Assembly (NCBI GenBank): GCA_031772625.1
Contig: CM062813.1
Span: forward strand, 764,460,720 to 764,524,719
Reading direction: 5' to 3'
Length of the DNA stretch: 64,000 bases
Origin: Pinus tabuliformis
Taxonomy: Eukaryota > Streptophyta > Pinopsida > Pinales > Pinaceae
A model generated the notes under the pieces. The model saw only the letters and a program-made list of their open reading frames with translations. It was not told the origin of the DNA and ran no database searches. Each line of letters starts with the position of its first letter. Within the stretch, counting starts at the first letter, position 1. A program made the translations under genes and the position numbers. Below are positions 34,390 through 45,003 of this stretch, piece by piece.

Positions 34390-35441
34390 TGTCAGGCGGA
34401 AAGAGTCGATAGTGCAGACACAACCAACCTCCCTAGGAGCCTAAGACTCTCTAGTGACAAACAAGACAAACAAGAGCAATCCTTCTCTAAACATGCATTT
34501 ACTATATAAGAAATCAAGTGTTTAGATCCTACCTGTAATCCAACGCTGTTGCAGTAGTCCAGCCTCGCTGATCCGGATGAGCTCCTCCTTCACTTTGAAA
34601 CCTGCATTCACTAACAATCAAACGATTAAATAGCACTTGATAATCTCATAAAATAAAACATGTTTAACACATAGACCAAGGAGTACATGAAACAACTCAT
34701 AAATAACAAGTTATTGAGAAGAATGGACTCATTTGCATTAATAGGAAACAAAAGGAACAATTACAACCTGAGCCTTGGTGTTGTGCAAGTCCCTCCCAGG
34801 GTCCATCAAGAGTTCTCCTTTACTTTGACAAAGCTCACCCACTTCCAAATAGAACAAGCAAAGATGGCAATCTCTCCTCACAAGCTTCTAAATGGGAGTC
34901 CTAATTCCAGCAGCATCTACCCTTAGAAATGTTTAGCTTCCAACCTCCTCTCCCTCTGGTCCATGCCTGTATTTATAGTGCTCTAGAGGAAGTTATTCAG
35001 GTCCACCATCAATGGGATAATCCCCTCTTTGGATGGGATAGCTCCCTTATTGATGGGATAAGTTCCTCTTTAGTAGGGGTACATGAACCATCTGGAGGCG
35101 CTCAATACACGTCGAACAACCTTCTAGAATGCTCTAGAAATGACCACAAGTAACTTTTTAAAGATAAAACTTGCGCATTTTGACCTTTACAGGGGTACGC
35201 ACCTGCCCCTTTACATACAGAGCGTACAAGTACGCAGCTTTTGTGAACATTAGGTGCGTATCCGCAGGTAAGGTTGAGAGAACCTGCGTACCCAGAGATA
35301 AACACATTTACAAAGACTTTCTCTCTTTCTTGAAGTTTGACATGGAGAGCAGAGGCATGAGACTTGCCCAGGAGGATAGCATGACTGTTGATAGAGCCAT
35401 ACTAACTGTAAATAGCCATGGTGACATTTTTTAGTGTAACA
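34390..35441 (-). repeat. 5' LTR of the Tat element
   Basis: Differs from 19999-21051 by six transitions and one base in an A-run. The minus-strand TATA box is at 34971-34978, so gag-pol transcripts should start shortly below it. Confidence 0.93.
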
Positions 35442-36088
35442 GTACCACATATAGCTGAGAAGGAAATGACATTTGAGATGTGGGAGGCTCTCAAGAAGTT
35501 ATACCAGCATACTTCTATGTAGAGAAGAATGCTGATTGAGAATCAGATGAGGTCGTATTAGATGAAGAAGGGACAATCAATTGACACCTTCCTCAGAGGA
35601 TTGAATGAGATTCGAGAGCAGTTGACTGCTATAGGAGCGACACCGGATCAGGAGCTGATGGTGAGGAAAACCTTGAATGCTGTCTCAGAAGACTGGGAAG
35701 TATTTGTCCAGAGTATACTGGGCAGAGGGACACTTCCACCTTGGGACAAGATGTGGGCAACTCTTCACCCGGAAGAGATCAGACGACAATCGAAGACAGG
35801 TAGCAGCAGCAAGGGGATTAAATTCAAGCAGGAGGAGGAAGATGTGGCCCTAGCATCTGAGGGAAAGCAGGAAAAGCAGAAGAAGAAAGATCTCTCCAAG
35901 ATCAAGTGCTTCCACTGTAGGGAGCTGGGTCATTATGCGACCTAGTGTCCAAGGAAGAAGAGTAAGGGAGAGTCTTCCAAGACTAAGGCAGTGCCAGCAC
36001 GGGCAGAGAAGGAAGTGTTGACAGACGATCGATGTGCCATGAGTGCATATGCAACACTTGAGCAGAAGTGGGGAGACATCGAGCTGTA

Positions 36089-36412
36089 GTCTGATGGACT
36101 ACAGGCGATGAGGGGAAAGATCCTTGAGGTACCCAGCCTCTTGGATTAGACCTTGCTATGGGGGCCCCGACGAGGAGAAGCAGGACTGGCTGAGTGGGTA
36201 GAGACTGATGTAGATGGAGCGATAGAGAGAGCTACAGTGCAGGGGTTTCGAGACAATGCAGAGCTAGCAAGCTACAACAGTGTGAGAGGCATAAGAGTGT
36301 TGCACCAGTGTAGGAAGGCACACAGAGGTGTGCAATGGTGCGAGATGCAGGGAGTTGTTGCAGTAGTGCAGAGGTCAGAGAGGGAGCACTTGTCAGCAGC
36401 AGGGGGAGCTTC
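36089..36412 (+). other. Unassigned stretch between gag and the partial 3' LTR
   Basis: Does not align with the 5' LTR by eye. Short frames only. It is probably the remnant of the interior around the deletion that removed pol. Confidence 0.4.
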
Positions 36413-36999
36413 AGGAGCAACTAGTGCTCACACAGGGCCACGCAGAGGTAGCTAAGTGCTGCGCAAAGCACCAGAGGGGTCAACGTAGCTGACGCAAAGG
36501 CTCAGAGAGCTGACATAGGGCCTCCCGAGGTTGACGCAGGGCCAACACTAGGCTAGGAGGCTGACGCAGTCTAGATTGGGCAGACGCTGGGGTTTTGGGG
36601 CAGATTGGTGCTGAGTAGCTGCCAAAAGGATTATCCGGGGTTTCAACCAGTAGATTTGTCAAAAACTGAGAGGTATTACTGCTAAGGAAATTCTCTGTTG
36701 GGTAGGCCAGTTTCGGCACCCAGATTGTACTCTGATATTGCTTAATAAGAAAACCCTCAGATAGCTGCATCGATTTTCCCACATTGGGTTTTTCCATGTA
36801 CATTAGTCCAAAATTAATGGTGTCATATGGTGTGTTTGTTGTTTCTTTTAGTTGTTGATCTATAATATGTTGAGCATGCACTAGTGTTTATTTTCAGTAT
36901 TTACATTGTAAATAACTTGTTAAGGAAAATAACAAGTAGGAATAAATTAGATAAAGTGCATGGAGGGTTTCTAACTAAGTAAACTTAGAAACTTCAATA
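36413..36999 (+). repeat. Partial 3' LTR of the second element
   Basis: Aligns with 18593-19197 from CAGGAG onward, with several indels and many transitions. The terminal CA is now TA. Confidence 0.8.
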
Positions 37000-37004
37000 T
37001 TGAC

Positions 37005-37325
37005 CAAGCATATTGGAGGTCAATTTCATATCGTTTGACTAAGTTTGACTTTGCTAATTTAGGATTTGCTGCTGCTGATATAAAATTACAGAATTCTGAT
37101 TTTTTACTATTTCTCTCTGTTAAACTATTGAAGATAAAAGAAGATTTGATCAATGGGTTTCCCCGCATTGGGGTTTGTCCTTGGCTAGTCGCCACATCTT
37201 GTGTCTCTTGTCTTGGCTTGTTTTCTGTCGATCATTTAATGTTCTATATGCACATCGCTAATCAGTGGTTAATAAGAAGAAAAGAAGTAAACTGCTCTAA
37301 GCATAGAACATACCATAATTTAACA
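37005..37325 (+). repeat. 5' LTR of outer Copia, displaced second part
   Basis: Starts CAAGCATATTGGAGGTC and matches 42753-43079. Ends AATTTAACA, mirroring the TGTTAAATT-type LTR start. Confidence 0.88.
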
Positions 37326-37337
37326 TGGTATTAGAGT
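37326..37337 (+). other. Primer-binding site of outer Copia
   Basis: TGGTATTAGAGT directly after the LTR; the initiator-tRNA pattern with small changes. Confidence 0.75.
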
Positions 37338-37415
37338 TGAAGTGAAGACAAAGCCCAAGCAAGAGCAAGAGCAAGAGCAATCACCGAAGGTTGGCAAGGC
37401 TATCCTAAAAACTTC

Positions 37416-38340
37416 ATGGGGTCCTCAACACTCTTCCTCGCCGAAGACAAGCTCTGTGAGAAGTCTGACTATCACGGATGGAAGATGTTTCTCGATTTGA
37501 CTTTAAAAGATCAGGAAGTGTTGGACTATGTGAGAGGCAATATTGTTGCGCCTCCATCAAATGCCTCCGCTGTTGCCAGAAGCAAGTGGACCAAGGGAGA
37601 AGTCAGAGCAAAGAAGATCATCTAGGACTCTATCGACAAGTGCCTGGTGGCCTATGTTTTCGAGTTGACCACCTCTAAGGAAATCTATGATAGACCGGTG
37701 AGTTTATTTAAAGTTAATGATGCAAATCAAGTTTTGTTCCTTAGAAATAAGCTGAAGGAAATTAAGAAGGGCAAAGATGAGAGTATGCAAGCATATTTCT
37801 TAAGGATCACCGAGATCAAGAATGATCTCCTATCTATCGGGGAAGTAGTTCCTGACAGGGAAATGGCTATCACAACTCTTGGTGGACTGCTACCTGAATG
37901 GCATATATTTAGGACTACACTTCTCAACAATAACGTCATCCTAGGATTTGAGGAATTGATGGCTAGATGTATTCAAGAAGAAACAAGGATGGAAGAGCAA
38001 GAAATGCCTGCACTTAAAGGCAATCCCTCTGCCTTTTCTTCTCATGCTAAAAGAAGAAACAATTCTGGGGCTAAATCCAAAGGAAAGGCTGGACCAAAGG
38101 GTGGAAGAAAAGGGTGATGTTACAATTGCAACAAAATGGGCCACTATGCGAGGGAGTGCCCTGATAAGAGGGACTCACACCATGACAATGATCAAAATCA
38201 CTCTCAAGGCAATCAAAGGAATGGCAGGTCCAATGGTAAAGGTAAAAGAAATGCCGGAAATCAAGGAAGTGGACAACCCTTCAAGAAGGCAAGAAACTCC
38301 AGGTATGAATCTAACATTGTTAACAATAAGTAAGATGCAT
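37416..38340 (+). pseudogene. Outer Copia gag, broken by stops
   Basis: Starts MGSSTLFLAEDKLCEKSDYH. Stops fall at 37624 (TAG) and 38116 (TGA just before the zinc knuckle). The middle has LRNKLKEIKKGKDESMQAYF and LGGLLPEWHIF, conserved in Copia gag. The knuckle CYNCNKMGHYARECP follows the TGA, then an Asn/Gly/Lys-rich basic tail. Gag would coat the RNA in cytoplasmic particles. Confidence 0.88.
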
Positions 38341-38394
38341 ATTGTCTACCAGCAGCCCTCTCTACTACTGCTCCCCAGACTCGCTGGGAAATTG

Positions 38395-41300
38395 GCTTAT
38401 TGATAGTGGTGCCTCAAGGCACTTCACTGGTTACAAAGAAGCTCTCTCTAATCTGATAGAGAAGGAGACCAACCTGGAAATTGTTCTTGGGACAACGCAA
38501 AATATCCCGTGAAAGGTGTAGGGAATGTCACTCTTAAATTGAATTAGGGTAATATAATTCATTTGGAAGAGTTCTATATGTATCTGATCTCAAAAAGAAC
38601 CTGGTGTCCATTTCGGCAATGCAAGACAAAGGCTACAAGGTGACCTTCATCGATGGCAAGGTACGTGTATGGAAAAGGAATTTTAAAGAAGCTTTCAATC
38701 TTGGGTTTCGAGTCGATTCATTATATCAGGTCAGAGGAAGTTCGCTAGGTGTCATGTCTTCTGACACATCACTTCAGTCTGAACTATGGGATCGCAGGTT
38801 TGCTCACCTTCATTATAAAGCTCTACCTAATGCAAGACAAATGGTGACAGGGATGCCCGAGTTTCGAGTAGAGCAAGAAGGTGTATGTCCTGGATGTGCT
38901 GAAGGGAAGCTCAGAAAGGGACCATTCCCCTCAAGCCAAAGTAAGACCTCTGATATATTGCAGTTGGTTCACTCAGACATATCTGGTATGATGCCTGTGA
39001 ACTCCTTGGGAGGATATTTATATTACCTCACTTTTACATAGCGCTATTCTCGCAAGACTTGGATATACTTCTTGAAAAAGAAGGATGAAGTGTTCACTTG
39101 GTTTCGTCATTTCAAAGCTGTGATTGAGAATCAAACCGAAAAGAAAATCAAGATCTTAAGGACTGATAATGGGACTGAGTATGAATCCAATGAGTTCCAT
39201 GACTTTTGCAAAGAGGCTGGCATTAAGAGGGAGACTACAACACCATATACTCCTGAGAAAAACGTTGTGGCAGAAAAGAAGAATCATACGATTGTGGAAG
39301 CTGTCTGTGCTATGCTCCATGATCAAAGACTTCCGAAGTTTCTATGGGCCGAAGCTGCGAATATCGCGTATATGTGCAAAACCGATGCCCTCACCAAGCA
39401 TTGGGTTCCAAGACTCCCGACGAGATGTTCACTGGTAAGAAACCTGACGTATCTCATTTTAGAAATTTTGGAAGTCCTGTATATTTTCATGTGTCAAAGG
39501 AGAAAAGGAATAAATTGGGTGCATCTGGAAAGAAAGGAATCTTCATGGGCTATAGAGAGTATACTAAGGGCTATAAAATCTATGTGGCTAGTCAAAGGGA
39601 AATCGAGATTAGCCATGATGTCACCTTTGACGAAGATATGGCTCTTAGCAAAGTTGACGATCTTTGTACTCAAAGGGGATCTAAAGAAGCTGACACCAGG
39701 GAACCGAAGGAAAACGAAGATGAGACAATGCCCGATGTGGAAGAACCTATGGATCCTATTGATCCCCCTCTGCAAGAGCCTTCCTCTTCTAGGAAGAGGC
39801 CTTCATGGCTTAGGGGGACACTTGATGATGCTGAAGGACACATTGCACCCAGAGGGACTTTCTGGGAAAGTAAGAAGCCGGCTAGGTATCAGGGATACTT
39901 GACCATCATGAGCACGATCATCCAAAATGAGCCTTCATCATTTGCAGAAGCTGTCAAGCATCAAGTATGGAAGGAGGCTATGATTGAGGAATATGAGTCT
40001 ATTAAGGAAAACGATGTCTGGGATGTGGTCCCCAAACCCCAGGACAAAGCAGTTGTCACTTCGAAATGGCTTTACAAGATAAAGCATGCAGTTGATGGAA
40101 GTGCTGAAAAGTATAAGGCTTGTTTTGTCGCTCGTGGCTTCTCTCAGAAGGAAGGTATAGACTATGACGAGATATTTGCACCTGTTGCCCGATATACCAC
40201 CATCCACTCAATCATAGCCCTTGCTGCTTCGCAAGGATGGAACCTACATCAGAGGGATGTCAAGATCGCATTCTTGCATGGTTCAATGAAAGAGGAATTC
40301 TATGTGGAACAACCCGAAGGATTTGAGATTCATGATCGGGAATCTCATGTGTGTAGGTTGAAGAAAGCCCTCTATGGGTTGAAGCAGGCACCCCGAGCTT
40401 GGTATGAGAGGATCAATAGCTTCCCGATGAAGCTGGGATTCACTAGGAGTGAAGCTAACCCTAACCTTTACTTTAAGGTTGAAGATGACAAACCTCTCAT
40501 ACTGGTGCTGTACATTGACGACCTCTTTTTAACAGGTGCAAATCCTCTCATTCTTAAATGTAAGAGGGAGTTGGCTTCCCAGTTCGAAATGAAAGACCTA
40601 GGACTGATGCACTATTTCCTAGGACTGAAAGTTTGGCAGAAACCGGGGCAGATTTTCCTATCTCAAGGAAAATATGTGGTGAAAATATTGGAGAGATTCG
40701 GTATGGTGGACAACAAGCCCGTGACTACCCTGATGGAGCTTGACTTCAAGAAGTTAAGCGGTAGTGCTGCCAGACTTGTTTTACGAAATGCTACCAAGTA
40801 TCGTCAACTCGTCAGAGCATTGATGTTCTTGGTGAACTCCCGTCCGGATAGATGCTTTGCAGTCAACACGTTGAGTCAACATATGGTTGAGCCTCACCAC
40901 ACACATTGGATTGGTGCCAAGAATCTGTTGAGATATCTTCGTGGCACAATCACTCATGGGTTGAGAATCGAGATACGTTGCCGGAGACGTAAGACTACTT
41001 GGATATATCGACGCTGATTGGGTAGGTAGTTTGGTGGACCGAAAGCGCACTTTCGGGTGCTGTTTCTCTTTGGGATCTGCCTTGATATCCTGGATGAGCA
41101 GGAAGCAGAAGTCAGTGGCTTTGAGCAACGCCGAGGCAGAGTACATTGCTGCTAGTATGGCCACTTGTGAGGTGGTCTGGTTGCGGAAGCTCTTCAGTGA
41201 GCTGTTTGGATTCACATTGGATACTATTGTGATCCTGTGTGACAACCAGAGCGAGATTCGTTTATCAAAGAATCCCATATTTCATGATCGCTCCAAGTAC

Positions 41301-41483
41301 ATCGATATTAGGTACCACTATATCCGGGATATGGTACAACGGGGAGCAATAGGGTTCCAACATATCGGTACAGATGAACAAGTCGCCGACATTTTGACGA
41401 AGCCCATGGAAAAGGTCAAATTCCTGACTTTCCAAGAACGACTTGGTGTCGTTGAGAGACTCTCTTATGAGGGTCGTATATGA
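38395..41483 (+). pseudogene. Outer Copia pol, broken by stops and frameshifts
   Basis: Protease active site WLIDSGASRHFTG near 38395. A GAG-pre-integrase zinc part follows (LWDRRFAHLHY, CPGCAEGK) at 38780-38920. The integrase has a stop at 39040, then LRTDNGTEYES and TPYTPEKNVVAEKKN. A frameshift lies near 39405. The RT (39950-40700) has VARYTTIHSIIALAA, KALYGLKQAPRAWYE and catalytic YIDD. A further shift lies near 41000, then RNase H from 41031 (SRKQKSVALSNAEAEYIAAS, ADILTKPM) to a stop at 41481. The domain order INT before RT marks Copia. Confidence 0.92.
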
Positions 41484-42121
41484 TGTATATATTGATCTCT
41501 GGGAGCTCCAGGAGGGCGCGGGGTACTTCTTGGAGCGACATGCGACCACAAGGCAACTCACCATCCCCTGATGGTGCACTATGTATAGGGTGAAAGGTTC
41601 AACCTTCCCCTGTGACACCCCGTGGCGACTGTGGGACAGGATTATTAGTTCTCCTGTGGGCCAGGATGATTTTTTCTCCCGTGGCGACTGTGGACAGGAT
41701 GATTAGTTCTCCTGTAATGACTATTGGACAGGATGATTTGTTCTCTTGTGGACAGGATGATTAGTTCTCCTGTCAAGGCATCCTACCCATGTAGTCTGGG
41801 ACTCATGGGAAGTACCTCTCATCTGATCAATGAGTAGGGAAATGGGGTTAGGGACCATTAGTAGTACTATCGATGGACGCATCATTGTATCTACCGTACT
41901 CCCTATGCTAGGATGACCTCCATTGATCTGGGATCAGTGAGAGTGGTATGATACACTCTGAGACTGACTTCGGGTGAGTGGAGGATGGTATGATATATCC
42001 TCGATCATTTCTTCTTCTTGATAGTTCAACAGACCTGAACAGAGTAGAGCCAACAACGCAAGGTAGTGCATTTGATGGCTGGGACAGTACCTACGGCCAG
42101 ACGGATTAGCAGATGGAGTTC
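41484..42121 (+). other. 3' untranslated region of outer Copia
   Basis: No reading frame of interest. It contains the tandem repeat at 41632-41784. Confidence 0.6.
41632..41784 (+). repeat. Tandem repeat of GATGATTAGTTCTCCTGT units
   Basis: Four or five imperfect units built around GGACAGGATGATTAG and TTCTCCTGTGG, with variable spacing. It lies between the pol stop and the polypurine tract. Confidence 0.75.
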
Positions 42122-42139
42122 TCCCTAGTTGAGAGGGAG
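42122..42139 (+). other. Polypurine tract of outer Copia
   Basis: TCCCTAGTTGAGAGGGAG ends exactly where the 3' LTR begins. It is nearly the same as the tract of the minus-strand Copia elements here. Confidence 0.75.
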
Positions 42140-43079
42140 CGTTAAAATTGGCAACTAGGGCCAAACTCCATGTGGGTCATCTCATTTATGGCAGCAGATA
42201 TTTTTCCTAGATTCCTCTTGTCGAGAGGTGTAGGATTGATCTAAAGATCATCCGATTCTGACAAGTATTTATGGAGATATGAATTTATTTGTATTTACTC
42301 GACAAATTGTCAAAGTCGGCCAATAGTTACATGTGTGGCACACATGCCTAGTGAATCATATAAATACAAGTGAGGTTGATTCATTTTATCATCATCTCAT
42401 CTCGCTCATTTCTTCTTTCTCTCTCCTTAGCTTTGGGTTACACAAGGAGCAGCTCACACGTGGGAAGGAGGATGCAGTAAGGCAAGGGGGCGCAGAAGCT
42501 GCTGAAGGTCTCTTTGACCAACATTGACCAAGTGTTAACCTTAGAAGAGTGCGGTTTTGGTGTGGCTGCCTCTCCTAGGCAGGCGACATTTTTTGGCACG
42601 AAAATCGAGGCAATCTGACCTCAGGTTTGACCAGCATTGACTGCCCTAGTTTGGGGCAGCAGGTTGACTTCAGTCAACTGCAATTTCACTGTGTATTTGG
42701 GGCTATTTAAGGATTGATTCTTCAAGCTGTTCGAATACTAGTTCACTGGGAAATTGAACAGGCATATTGGAGGTCAATTTCATCTCGTTTGACTAAGTTT
42801 GACTTTGCTGATTTAGGGTTTGCTGCTGCTGATATAAAATTACAGAATTCTGATTTTGTACTATTTCTCTCTACTAAACTATTGAAGATAAAAGAAGATT
42901 TGATCAAAGGGTTTCCCTGCATTGGGGTTTGTCCCTGGCTAGCTGCCACATCTTGTGTCTCTTGTCTTGGCTTGTTTTCTGTCGATCGTTTAATGTTCTA
43001 TTTGCACATCGCTAATCAGTGGTTAATAAGAAGAAAAGAAGTAAACTGCTCTAAGCATAGACCATACCATAATTTAACA
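42140..43079 (+). repeat. 3' LTR of outer Copia
   Basis: Starts CGTTAAAATTGG (TG changed to CG) and ends AATTTAACA. TATAAATA is at 42359-42366. It matches both parts of the 5' LTR and so proves the 18.9-kb insertion there. Confidence 0.9.
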
Positions 43080-43684
43080 ATCATACACACTTTGGTCCTT
43101 CTGTCATATACAAACTTTCATCCTCTGTCATGTTTTGGTCTTGAAATAGGTTGGTGTTTCGGCCCAATCATTTATCCAATACTTCGACCTGTGAACTAAC
43201 ATTCCTTTGTTGTCTGTAACCCGAGTTACTCTGAAGTATCCATCTAAACTTTTCTGTGATATCTATTTGAACTTTTTTGCACTTGTAATTTGGGTCGAGT
43301 TCATGTTTGTATATATAGTTGTTCCTGTCTGTGATTTGGAGCCGAATTAAGTAATTTGATGAGCCGACTTGCAGAGAATTTATTTGTTTAGGCCGACTTG
43401 CAAGGAGACCAAGGCTTGACTTGATGGGAGAGGTAGGACTTTAATTTGACACTTAAATATTTTTCTATCATGTTCCCAAGAAGGATTTCTTGCATCAAAT
43501 TTTGACTTTGACTCAATAGAAAGATCCTAGGATCCTACAATGGAGGCTTGACCTATGACCATTGACCCAAGCATGAAATCCATGCTTTAATAAGTCAATT
43601 AAAAATTTCTTTTGACAAATATATTACATCTTGACTCAAGTGCAATTACGAAGATCGACACTAGTTACATTTTTCAACACTTCA

Positions 43685-45003
43685 TAATGCCATGCCCTTC
43701 CAAATGGGCTTTAGAAGGTACATGTGTTTCCCTGCTCAAGAACAGGGTTAACAAAAGACTCTATTAGGTGGTTTCAACCTCTAAAGAAGTGACATGTGCA
43801 TGATACAGTCGTCAAATGGAAGGTGTCATGAGAAATGATGGTGGAATGGAGTGGGGTAACAGCGAAGGCTCCAAGCCACATGCCATGGTACAAGGGTAGC
43901 TATAATGAGGGAAGCCCACACATGGGTGTATAGATGTAGGAAGGAGCAATCGTGGTCCATGATTTACCCCAACCTTTGTTTTCCCACCCTTCTTCATATG
44001 GATTTTATTGATTTTTATTTCTTTTAACTGCTCGGGGCTCCAGGGAATGAGAGCATGATGCATATGATAACGTAGTGAACACCCCTTAAGGTTCGACAGT
44101 TCATCGCCCACCAGGGGTTGGGACAATCATGGGTTCCTAAATGATGGGGATATATAGGGGCCCTAGGAACTAGGTTGTTGGCCATAATGATATGGGGGTA
44201 GAGCTCATGTTTGGCTTTTGCCCACGTGCTAAATTTTTATGCCCCAGGCATCTTTTGCTTTTTATGGTACATTTCTTGTTGTAAGTGGCCAAATTATGCT
44301 TTTAACTTTCTTTTTAGCTACATCAACCTCTGGGCATCATTCCAGACCCGACCCAAAGTGTGGACAAGGGGAGGGGGAGGCTAACTCCTTGTGGACCCAA
44401 TGGACAATTGTGGACCTAGATGGGAAAAATGTGAAAAGGGGTTATAATGAGCATAAGGGAGTGATGTCTATGGTGTCGAGAAGCACGACCGCACAACCAA
44501 AATCGGGGTTTCCCATGTAGTGCCACTCTTAAGGCTATCAACAAATAAAGGAGATGCCACAAGACTGGGATACAAGATTAACCACCAAGTTGGGACAAGT
44601 GAAAAAGTGTACAATCCAAGCCCATTATTTCCGCTGAATACCCCACTAATCCACGTCCAAAAATGTCCAAGGAAAAACAAGTAAAAATACCCAATTACAT
44701 AATGAAAAGCCATATTTGGGATTGGAAGGCCCATCTTCAAACATACGATCATAACAAATGGGTGAGGGCACACAATGGCTTGCTCAAGTGGCGGAGAATG
44801 GTGGCACATCGAGCTATCTGGTGGCTGCAAGGGGCTGTTTGCTGCTAGTTGAAGACAAATCTAGGAGAAAAATTCTCTTATAGGGGTCACCCACTGGCGA
44901 TGGGTAATATCTGGCTCCAATTAGGACATGAGCTCTTAGTAGAGTGCACAAACCATGTACTCGAATGGGGAGGTCATGAGAACACCAACAATCTCTTCAA
45001 CCT
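43685..45003. other. Unassigned sequence, continuation of 9561-11325
   Basis: Small open frames on both strands, none recognisable (for example 43812-44126 and 44468-44830 on minus). By position it is the interior of the element whose LTR-like ends start at 9226 and 45004. Confidence 0.35.

Larger units (their letters stand above)
19999..35441 (-). mobile_element. Inner Tat-type Gypsy LTR retrotransposon with an antisense gene
   Basis: 15,443 bp flanked by GTACC (19994-19998 and 35442-35446). LTRs of 1,053 and 1,052 bp differ at six positions, all transitions, plus one 1-bp indel, so this is the youngest insertion of the nest. On the minus strand the order is 5' LTR (right), Arg-tRNA-like primer site, a 2-kb leader, gag-protease-RT-RNase H-integrase, an extra RNase H, then a long 3' region with polypurine tract. 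A PMD-like gene on the plus strand sits in that 3' region. The long leader, extra RNase H and primer type point to the Tat/Ogre lineage. Confidence 0.93.
19773..36088 (+). pseudogene. Copia-type gag of the second element, split by the Tat insertion
   Basis: The first part, 19773-19998, starts MALHGVRD and reads LNFAVWKAKVLSVLDRN and AKCIILDGVKDHVVP, the N-terminal gag pattern. The second part, 35447-36088, continues with MWEALKKLY, MKKGQSIDTFLRGLNEIREQ and a CCHC knuckle, CFHCRELGHYAT followed by a stop where CP is expected. In-frame stops also occur near 19799, 35519 and 35560. The element between the parts brings its own GTACC duplication. No protease or pol follows. Confidence 0.85.
18125..36999 (+). 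mobile_element. Second nested element: gag-only Copia-type retrotransposon
   Basis: Flanked by TTGAC (18120-18124 and 37000-37004) inside the 5' LTR of the outer Copia. 5' LTR 18125-19197, primer site 19198, leader, gag split by the inner Tat element, then a partial 3' LTR ending TTCAATA instead of TTCAACA. No pol is present, and the first 470 bp or so of the 3' LTR is missing. One deletion could have removed pol and the start of the LTR together. LTR parts that align differ at about 9 per cent. Confidence 0.88.
17521..43079 (+). mobile_element. Outer Copia LTR retrotransposon, carrying two nested elements
   Basis: Flanked by ATCAT on both sides (17516-17520 and 43080-43084). The 5' LTR is 17521-18124 plus 37005-37325, interrupted by the second element; the 3' LTR is 42140-43079. 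Primer site, gag, protease, integrase, reverse transcriptase, RNase H and polypurine tract follow in Copia order on the plus strand between 37326 and 42139. Without the nested insertion it would be about 6.7 kb. All frames are interrupted. The two LTRs differ at roughly 6 per cent of positions by eye. Confidence 0.92.
11326..43679 (-). repeat. Solo LTR split into three pieces by two later insertions
   Basis: The pieces are 11326-11603, 17143-17520 and 43085-43679, together about 1,250 bp, close to the 1,278 bp of the sibling LTR at 11604-12881. The plus-strand start is TGTTGAGAAAT and the end TTTTTCAACA. Flanks are CTTAA (11321-11325) and CTTCA (43680-43684), a likely 5-bp duplication with one change. 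The first piece matches 53025-53160 inside another LTR. No primer site or polypurine tract adjoins it, so I call it solo. Breaks occur at the Copia insertion (11604-17142) and the nested cluster (17521-43079). Confidence 0.6.

Noticed and set aside
44468-44830. A 120-codon hydrophobic minus-strand frame
   Set aside because: Hydrophobic runs come from T-rich sequence. No conserved pattern, and overlapping plus-strand frames exist.
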